Notes under the pieces: generated by a model
The model's input: the letters and a program-made list of their open reading frames with translations, nothing else
Database searches by the model: none
What the model was told of the DNA's origin: nothing
In this document: one piece after another, positions 39,926 to 45,373 of the stretch
Numbering within the stretch: position 1 is the first letter of the stretch
Layout: each line of letters starts with the position of its first letter
Source of the DNA: Virgisporangium aurantiacum
GTDB lineage: Bacteria > Actinomycetota > Actinomycetes > Mycobacteriales > Micromonosporaceae
Assembly (NCBI RefSeq): GCF_016863635.1
Contig: NZ_BOPG01000001.1
Location: forward strand, 1-45,373
Reading direction: 5' to 3'
DNA: 45,373 nucleotides
Made by a program: the position numbers and the translations under genes

Positions 39926-41011
39926 ATGTCCGGTGAGAAGACCGAAAAACCCACCGCGCAACGCAAGAAGAAGGCGATCTCCGAGGGGCAGATCGCGCGG
40001 ACCCCCGACCTCGGCGCCTGGGCGGGCATGCTGCTGGCCAGCTTCCTCGTCCCGAGGGCGCTCGGCAGCGCGATGGACAGCGCCGCACAGGTCTTCCGGC
40101 AGGGCGTCCAGATGGCGAGCGACCCCGACATCGGCAAGGCGCAGGAACTGTTCAAGAGCGGCTTCATCGACGCGGCGATGGCCGTCGCGCCGCTGGGCCT
40201 GGGGCTCATGGCACTCGGTCTGGCGGCCGGCGCGGCGCAGGGCGGGATCCACTTCCCGGCGAAGATGTTCATGCCGAAGTTCAACCGGCTCAACCCGTTC
40301 CCCGGCCTCAAGCGCACGTTCGGCGGCCACGCCGTGTGGGAGGCCGTGAAGGTCACGCTGAAGACCTCGGTGCTCGGGCTGGTGCTGTACTACGCCGTCA
40401 AGGACCTGGTGCCGGCGGTCATCGCACACGGCGCGATGCCGCTGGAGACACTCCTGCACCTGGTCGCCGACACGGCTGTCGGCCTGATGCGGTATGCGGC
40501 CGCCGCCGGTCTGGTGATGGCCGCGGCCGACTACGCGATGGCCAAACGGCGCATCAACAAGCAGATCTACATGAGCAAGGAAGAGATCAAGCAGGAACAC
40601 AAGAACACCGAAGGTGACCCGCACGTGAAGGGCGCCATCCGGGCGAAGCAGATCGCGATGGCCCGCAACCGCATGATGTCCAACCTGCCGGTGGCCGACG
40701 TCGTGATGGTGAACCCGACGCACGTGGCGGTGGCACTGGCCTACGAGCCGTCGAAGGGCGCGCCGCGGGTGATCGCCAAGGGCGCCGGCGCCATCGCGGC
40801 GAAGATCCGCGAGAAGGCGACCGAACTACGCATCCCGATGGTGCAGAACCACGAGCTCGCCCGGACCCTCTACAAGACGGTCGAGCTCGGGCAGGAGATC
40901 CCGCCCGAGTTGTATGTGGCGGTGGCGCGGGTGCTGGCGTTCGTCATGTCGCTGAAGGCCAAGGGAGCGGCCGCCGGCCTGCATCGCCAACCGAACGCCC
41001 CCGTCGCCTGA
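39926..41011 (+). CDS. flhB: Flagellar export switch protein FlhB
   Basis: The 361-residue protein starts MSGEKTEKPTAQRKKKAISEGQIARTPDL, the classical FlhB N-terminus. Four membrane helices follow. The autocleavage site NPTH is at residues 263-266 (VVMVNPTHVAVALAYEP), and the downstream IVQNHELARTLYKTVELGQEIPPELYVAVARVLAFV is also typical (IPMVQNHELAR here). Cleavage between Asn and Pro switches export specificity after FliK signals hook completion. It is the last plus-strand gene before the convergent EAL-HDOD gene, with 12 bases between stops. Confidence 0.97.
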   Translation: MSGEKTEKPTAQRKKKAISEGQIARTPDLGAWAGMLLASFLVPRALGSAMDSAAQVFRQGVQMASDPDIGKAQELFKSGFIDAAMAVAPLGLGLMALGLAAGAAQGGIHFPAKMFMPKFNRLNPFPGLKRTFGGHAVWEAVKVTLKTSVLGLVLYYAVKDLVPAVIAHGAMPLETLLHLVADTAVGLMRYAAAAGLVMAAADYAMAKRRINKQIYMSKEEIKQEHKNTEGDPHVKGAIRAKQIAMARNRMMSNLPVADVVMVNPTHVAVALAYEPSKGAPRVIAKGAGAIAAKIREKATELRIPMVQNHELARTLYKTVELGQEIPPELYVAVARVLAFVMSLKAKGAAAGLHRQPNAPVA

Positions 41012-41023
41012 CCGGGCGGTCGC

Positions 41024-42259
41024 TTACCGGGCCAGCCCCGCGAGTGCGCTCTCGCTCCACCCCACCGCCGACAGATACGCCCGCGCCAGCTCCGTCGCCG
41101 ACATCGGCGACACCGCCAGCGCCGGCAGATCCGAGCTCTCGTAGGCCCGCACCAGTTGCAGCACCGCGCCGAGCCGCCCCGAGCCGCCGGTCAGCGCGGC
41201 GGCGATCTCCGGCGTCACCGGCAGGCGCGGCACCAGCTCCTCGATCGGCTCGGCGACCAGGTCGGCCACCCCCGAGAGAAGACCGACGGTGAAGGCGGCA
41301 TCTGTGGGCGCACCCGCGTGCCGGGCCACCAACTGGCACAGGCGGGCCCGGGTGAGGGTGCCGGCCAACTGTTCCGGCGACGCCTCCGCGACGTCGGACG
41401 CCATCAGAAGCACCACCCACTGGCGGATGCGGTTGGCACCGAGCACCGTGGCGGCCTCGCGTACCGAGGACACCTTGCGCGCCAGGCCGACCGCGGCGGA
41501 GTTGGTGGCCTGCAGCACCCGGAACGACAGGGCGGGATCGGCGGTGACGATCGGCACGACCTCGTCGATGTCGGTGTCGGCGGCCGACAGAGCGGTGAAC
41601 AGCTCCAGCCGGCGCAGCCGGGACGGGTTCACCGACACCGCGGTGAGCGTCTGCGGACGCGCGTACACGTGCCCCTGAAAGTAGTCGAACCCCAGGTCCA
41701 TCAACGCGTCGAGCTGTTCCTGCGTCTCGATGCGCTCGGCCAGCACCTCGATGTGCGGGTACCGCCGCACGTCGTGCAGAGCGGCTTCCACCTCCGCGAT
41801 CGGCACGCCGAGCACGTCGAGTTTCACGTACGACGCCAACCCCAGCAGACGCTCGTGCCCGCTGCCCCACACGAAGTCGTCCAATGCGATCTTGAAACCG
41901 CGGGCGGCCAGCGCGGCCACACCGGCGATGACCTCCTCGTCGATCTCGACGGTCTCCAGCACTTCGAGGACCACGCGCTCCGGCTCGAACGGCAACGGCA
42001 GGTCGCCGACGAGAAACTCGCGGGTCATGTTCAACAGGCAGCGCTTGTCGCCGACGATCTGGTCGAGGCCGAACTCCTGGAACGCCGTCAGGATCACCTG
42101 CGTGGTCGCGTACGCGTCGGACTGGGTGGCGGTGACGGCCGACCGCGCGCCCCGGAACAGAAGTTCGTACGCCACGATCGCTCCCGAGCGGTCATGGATC
42201 GGCTGTCTGCCGATGTGTACGAGTCCGCTGGCTCCAGCGGCTTCAGTCACGAGGGTCAC
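41024..42259 (-). CDS. EAL-HDOD domain protein
   Basis: About 411 residues if started at GTG 42259; other in-frame GTGs at 42250, 42277 and 42286 are possible and none has a clear ribosome site. The N-terminal EAL domain runs from VHIGRQPIHDRSGAIVAYELLFRG, where the EAL triad reads ELL but the Glu is kept. Later ligands LNMT, LEVLET, ALDDF, YVKLD and LAERIET are present, so c-di-GMP binding or hydrolysis is possible. The C-terminal HDOD domain (LRRLELFTALSAADTDIDEVVPIVTADPALSFRVLQATNSA) lacks the HD metal pair, as in that family. EAL-HDOD (YuxH/CdgJ-type) proteins affect motility elsewhere. It sits antisense between flhB and flhA. Confidence 0.87.
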   Translation of the reverse strand: MTLVTEAAGASGLVHIGRQPIHDRSGAIVAYELLFRGARSAVTATQSDAYATTQVILTAFQEFGLDQIVGDKRCLLNMTREFLVGDLPLPFEPERVVLEVLETVEIDEEVIAGVAALAARGFKIALDDFVWGSGHERLLGLASYVKLDVLGVPIAEVEAALHDVRRYPHIEVLAERIETQEQLDALMDLGFDYFQGHVYARPQTLTAVSVNPSRLRRLELFTALSAADTDIDEVVPIVTADPALSFRVLQATNSAAVGLARKVSSVREAATVLGANRIRQWVVLLMASDVAEASPEQLAGTLTRARLCQLVARHAGAPTDAAFTVGLLSGVADLVAEPIEELVPRLPVTPEIAAALTGGSGRLGAVLQLVRAYESSDLPALAVSPMSATELARAYLSAVGWSESALAGLAR

Positions 42260-42301
42260 GCTGGTCCGGATCGGCACCCACGGCACTGAATGAAGAAAAA
42301 C

Positions 42302-42329
42302 CTCAACCCTGCGCAGGAGTGGCCGATCG
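42302..42329 (+). promoter_or_regulatory. Candidate FliA-dependent promoter of flhA
   Basis: CTCA at 42302-42305 and GCCGATCG at 42322-42329 are 16 bases apart. The -10 matches GCCGAT exactly, the best sigma-28-like match in the window. It lies 91 bases before the flhA start. No direct-repeat box was found beside it. Confidence 0.55.
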
Positions 42330-42334
42330 GACGA

Positions 42335-42369
42335 CTGCCAGGACGGCGAAAAACTCTGCCAGGACGGCG
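42335..42369 (+). repeat. 14-bp direct repeats in the flhA leader
   Basis: CTGCCAGGACGGCG occurs exactly at 42335-42348 and 42356-42369, 21 bp start to start (two helical turns). They begin about where transcription from the candidate promoter would start, and each holds CAGGA, a CsrA-like GGA motif. Confidence 0.6.
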
Positions 42370-42419
42370 CTCCGAGTTGACACGGTGGCCGACATCTGCA
42401 CGGCACCGGGGCAGGGTGG

Positions 42420-44468
42420 GTGTGCGTGGGTCGGATCGGTCGCTTCGTGGTGCCGGTTGGCGTGGTCCTGATCATCATCATGATGGTCGTGCCGCTGCCG
42501 GCGCTGCTGATCGACCTTCTGATCGCGGTCAACATCACGGCGGCGATGCTCATCGTGCTGGTCGCGATGTTCGTCAACCGTCCGCTCGAGTTTTCCGCCT
42601 TTCCCGCGATCCTCCTGGTCGCCACGCTGTTCCGGCTCGCGCTGAACATCAGTGCCACCCGGCTCGTGCTGCTCGACGGGTTCGCCGGTGACGTCATCGA
42701 GGCGTTCGGCCATTTCGTGGTCGGTGGCTCGCTCATCGTCGGCCTGGTGATCTTCGCGATCCTGGTCGTCATCCAGTTCATCGTGATCACGAAGGGCGCC
42801 GAGCGCGTCGCCGAGGTCGGCGCCCGCTTCACCCTCGACGCGATGCCCGGTAAGCAGATGGCGATCGACGCCGACCTCAACGCCGGCCTGATCGACGAGA
42901 ACACGGCCCGCAAGCGTCGCGAGGACGTCGGCGCGGAGGCCGACTTCTACGGCTCCATGGACGGTGCCTCGAAGTTCGTCAAGGGTGACGCGATCGCCGC
43001 GATCATCATCACGCTGATCAACCTGATCGGCGGGTTCGCCGTCGGCATGCTCCAGAAGGGCATGGACGCGATGGACGCCGTGGAGACCTACAGTCTCCTG
43101 TCCATCGGTGACGGCCTGGTGTCGCAGATCCCCGCGCTGCTCCTGAGCGTGGCCACCGGTCTCATGGTCACCCGCGCCGCCGGCGAGGGCGACATGGGGT
43201 CGACGGTGATCGCCCAGTTCTCCCGGCAGCGCCTGGCGATGCAGATCGGTGGCGCCGCCGCGCTAGCCCTGTGCCTGATACCGGGCCTGCCGAAGCTGCC
43301 GTTCCTGATCGTCGGCGGCGCGGTGCTGATCCTGGCCCAGCGGCTGCCGAAGGCGTCGGAGCTGGAAGCGATCGAGGCGCGGGAGGAGGCGCCGCCGGAA
43401 CTGCCCTCGCCGGACTCCCCCGAGGCGCTCATCGGCGAGATGCGGGTCGACCCGCTGGAGATGGCGCTCGCGCCGGACCTCGTCGACCTCGTCGACACCG
43501 GCGGCGGCGACCTGCTCGACCGCGTCCGCGCGCTCCGGCGGAAGATCGCGCTGGACATCGGCATCCTCATGCCGCCGGTGCGCACCCGCGACGACCTGAC
43601 GCTCGACCTGTCGACGTACTCGATCCGCATCTCGGGCGTGGAGGTGGCGACCGGTCAGGCGCCGCCCGGCACGGTGCTCGCGATCGGCGAGGGCCTCGAC
43701 TTCCTGCCCGGCCGCGCCGGGGTGGAGCCGGTGTTCGGCCTGCCCGGCAAATGGGTGCCGGCCGAACTGCGGCACCAGGCCGAAATGAGCGGCGCAACGG
43801 TGGTCGACCGCGCCTCAGTGATCATCACGCACCTCGCTGAAGTCGTGCGTTCCAACGCTGCGCGACTACTCGGTCGCGAAGATGTACGAACTCTCACAGA
43901 AGTGGTCAAACGAACGCATCCTGTAGTGGTGGAAGAACTGACTCCGACTCTGCTTTCGCTCGGTCAGGTCCAGCGCGTGCTCGCGGGCCTGCTCGACGAG
44001 GGCGTCCCGATCCGCGACCTGGTGCGGATCTTCGAGTCGCTGTCGCTGACCGCGAAGGTCACCACCGACCACGACTCCCTCCTGGAGGCGGCGCGGGTGG
44101 CGCTGGGCCCGGCGATCGCGGCCCGCCACCTCACCGACGGGACGCTCCACGCCATCACGCTGGAGCCCCGCCTGGAGCAGTCGTTGCTGGAGTCCCTGCG
44201 TCCCACCGACGCCGGGCTGCAGATCCTCGTCGACCCGCACCGGGCCGAGTCGCTGCTCAGCGACCTGAACCGGTTGCTCGAAACGGCCGAGCAGCAGGGC
44301 ACGACGCCCGTCGTCGTGGTCTCGCCGCAACTGCGCATGCCGCTCCGGCGGCTGACCGCGGTGGCCGTCCCCCGGTTGCCGATCTTGTCCTACGCCGAGA
44401 TCGCGAAGTGCACATTCCGTATCGAAACTGTTGGGGTGGTAAGCGGTGCCCACTCGATTGCTGCTTGA
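42420..44468 (+). CDS. flhA: Flagellar export gate protein FlhA
   Basis: The 682-residue protein (GTG 42420; GTG 42426 is an alternative) has eight predicted membrane helices in the first 310 residues and the FlhA signature FVITKGAERVAEVGARFTLDAMPGKQMAIDADLNAGLIDENTARKRREDVGAEADFYGSMDGASKFVKGDAIA. The cytoplasmic domain includes TVVDRASVIITHLAEVVRSNAARLLGREDV and GVPIRDLVRIFESLS. FlhA is the nonamer that docks chaperone-substrate complexes. It has its own upstream region, with the EAL-HDOD gene divergent. Its last 23 bases overlap the flhF-like gene. Confidence 0.96.
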   Translation: MCVGRIGRFVVPVGVVLIIIMMVVPLPALLIDLLIAVNITAAMLIVLVAMFVNRPLEFSAFPAILLVATLFRLALNISATRLVLLDGFAGDVIEAFGHFVVGGSLIVGLVIFAILVVIQFIVITKGAERVAEVGARFTLDAMPGKQMAIDADLNAGLIDENTARKRREDVGAEADFYGSMDGASKFVKGDAIAAIIITLINLIGGFAVGMLQKGMDAMDAVETYSLLSIGDGLVSQIPALLLSVATGLMVTRAAGEGDMGSTVIAQFSRQRLAMQIGGAAALALCLIPGLPKLPFLIVGGAVLILAQRLPKASELEAIEAREEAPPELPSPDSPEALIGEMRVDPLEMALAPDLVDLVDTGGGDLLDRVRALRRKIALDIGILMPPVRTRDDLTLDLSTYSIRISGVEVATGQAPPGTVLAIGEGLDFLPGRAGVEPVFGLPGKWVPAELRHQAEMSGATVVDRASVIITHLAEVVRSNAARLLGREDVRTLTEVVKRTHPVVVEELTPTLLSLGQVQRVLAGLLDEGVPIRDLVRIFESLSLTAKVTTDHDSLLEAARVALGPAIAARHLTDGTLHAITLEPRLEQSLLESLRPTDAGLQILVDPHRAESLLSDLNRLLETAEQQGTTPVVVVSPQLRMPLRRLTAVAVPRLPILSYAEIAKCTFRIETVGVVSGAHSIAA

Positions 44469-45373
44469 AGGCGGCGACCTACAGGAGCTGCTCGCGCAGG
44501 TGCGCGAGGAGCACGGCGCGCGCGCGAAGATCGTCTCGGCCGAGCGCGTCCGTGCGGGCGGCCTCACCGGCCTCCTGCGCGCCGAACGCTACGAGATCAC
44601 GGTCGAACTGGCCGACGACGAGTCCGCCGAGGCGCCGGTCGCCGTCGGCGCGCCGGCGGGCGCGGGCGGGTCGGCCGGTCCGGCCGCCGCGCCCCCACCA
44701 CCGGGCGCGCCCGCGGCCCGTCCGGCATCACCATCAAATGTGACGCGCGCAGCGGCGGCCCCCGCCACGACGACCCGCCCGGCTACGACGGCCGCGGCGA
44801 AGGCCGGCAACGCCAGTACTGCCGGCACCGTCGGCACCGCCGGCACCGGGGCGCGCCCGGCGGCGCCGGCCACCCGGCAGGCGATCGCCACCGGCGACGC
44901 GGCCCCCGACGTCGACGAACTGCTGGCGCTGCTCGAACAGCGCGAGCAGGCCACCCCCGACTCCTCCGCGGTCGGCAACTTCGACGACGTCCTCGCCGAG
45001 CTGCGCGGCGTCAACGGAAACACCGGTGTCGGCAACGGCGCCGCCATCGCCCGGGCCGCGGCCATCGCCCAGGCCACCGCCGCCGAGGGAGCGGCCCAAC
45101 CAGCACAGTCCAGCGCCCAGAGCGCTCTGGAGAACGCTCTGGAAAGTTCCTTGCCCGGTGCCCTGCGGCAGGAATCGAGCCCGTCCGGCCTAGAAACGGT
45201 GGAGTTCTCGATGGATCCGATCTTCGCACCGGCCAAGCGCCCCGAGGCGCCCCCCTCGCCCGCCGGCCTCGCTCCGAATGGCGCCCCGAACGGCGCCATC
45301 AACGGAACCGCGAACGGCGCCGCCAACGGCGCGCTGCACGGCACAGCAAACGGTGCCCCGAACGGCACGGGCA
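44446..45373 (+). CDS. flhF: FlhF-like protein, N-terminal part (runs off the window)
   Basis: GTG 44446 opens a frame to the window edge (309 codons). The first 55 residues (PTRLLLEGGDLQELLAQVREEHGARAKIVSAERVRAGGLTGLLRAERYEITVEL) match the FlhF N-terminal B domain, and flhF usually follows flhA. Then comes an Ala/Pro/Gly/Thr-rich low-complexity stretch, a short acidic helix (DVDELLALLEQREQATPD) and xNG(A/T) repeats. The SRP-type GTPase domain (N and G motifs) would lie to the right and is not seen, so the identity is inferred. FlhF sets flagellum position and number. It overlaps flhA by 23 bases. Confidence 0.7.
   Translation, partial: MPTRLLLEGGDLQELLAQVREEHGARAKIVSAERVRAGGLTGLLRAERYEITVELADDESAEAPVAVGAPAGAGGSAGPAAAPPPPGAPAARPASPSNVTRAAAAPATTTRPATTAAAKAGNASTAGTVGTAGTGARPAAPATRQAIATGDAAPDVDELLALLEQREQATPDSSAVGNFDDVLAELRGVNGNTGVGNGAAIARAAAIAQATAAEGAAQPAQSSAQSALENALESSLPGALRQESSPSGLETVEFSMDPIFAPAKRPEAPPSPAGLAPNGAPNGAINGTANGAANGALHGTANGAPNGTG
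45274..45369 (+). repeat. Tandem 12-bp units coding xNG(A/T) repeats in the flhF-like gene
   Basis: Eight consecutive 12-base units encode tetrapeptides such as PNGA, INGT, ANGA, LHGT and PNGT. The array may continue past the window edge. It is a coding repeat in a disordered linker, not a CRISPR or regulatory array. Confidence 0.8.

Noticed and set aside
42377..42400. TTGACA at 42377 as a housekeeping -35 for flhA
   Set aside because: No TATAAT-like element follows at 16-18 bases; the sigma-28-like pair at 42302 is better.

Overview
The window is GC-rich DNA (start codons often GTG, strong G/C at third codon positions) carrying a nearly complete single-locus flagellar cluster of Gram-positive type: no P-ring or L-ring genes, with flbD, fliL and a csrA-fliW pair. 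It is flanked by secreted cell-wall hydrolases and two-component genes. Together with 18-bp direct-repeat boxes of the form GCAACCG-N4-GCAACCG, which match the TcrA box I recall for Actinoplanes missouriensis, this points to a zoospore-forming, Actinoplanes-like actinobacterium. That assignment is inference.

Layout. 1-5814 is an accessory region: the 3' end of a secreted protease with a P-domain, a SRPBCC protein, a response regulator / HEAT-repeat / glycosyltransferase operon, a split RibD-like reductase plus deaminase pair, and a PHP-domain protein on the minus strand. 5914-8495 (minus) is an OmpR-type response regulator with its PAS histidine kinase. 8706-12713 (plus) holds an M23 peptidase, a NarL-type regulator, a metzincin-type protease and a GH73 glucosaminidase. 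The M23 and GH73 proteins share an SH3-like N-terminal domain. 12726-17918 (minus) is flgN-flgK-flgL-fliW-csrA followed by an orphan PAS histidine kinase. 18159-22519 (plus) is fliA, fliC, fliD, fliS and a fliT-like gene.

22774-41011 (plus) is one long, tightly packed set: flgB, flgC, fliE, fliF, fliG, fliH, fliI, fliJ, a lytic transglycosylase, fliK, flgD, flgE, flbD, motA, motB, fliL, fliM, fliN, fliO, fliP, fliQ, fliR, flhB. Many neighbours overlap by 1-26 bases. An EAL-HDOD gene (41024-42259, minus) interrupts it before flhA and an flhF-like gene that runs off the right edge.

How it fits together. FliF/G/M/N form the basal ring and switch, FlhA/FlhB/FliO-R with FliH/I/J the export apparatus, FlgB/C/E/D/K/L with FliK, FliC and FliD the axial structure, and MotA/B the stator. 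FliA is the dedicated sigma factor and CsrA-FliW a probable post-transcriptional control on flagellin. The 11-bp-period boxes stand before fliC, before flgB (two), between flgN and fliA, before the GH73 gene (one good, one weak), and between the sensor kinase and the M23 gene. This suggests one regulator couples flagellum building to cell-wall remodelling, as in sporangium maturation and zoospore release.

Points most worth a second look: the box array and its sigma-28-like partner promoters; a FliM without the usual CheY-binding peptide; an oversized FliN; a 65-bp repeat flanked by 9-bp direct repeats inside the flgC-fliE junction; an export-type transglycosylase lacking a Sec signal; an EAL-HDOD gene set antisense in the export genes; and a run of hairpins at 11460-11644. 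No rRNA, tRNA, CRISPR array or transposase gene was seen.
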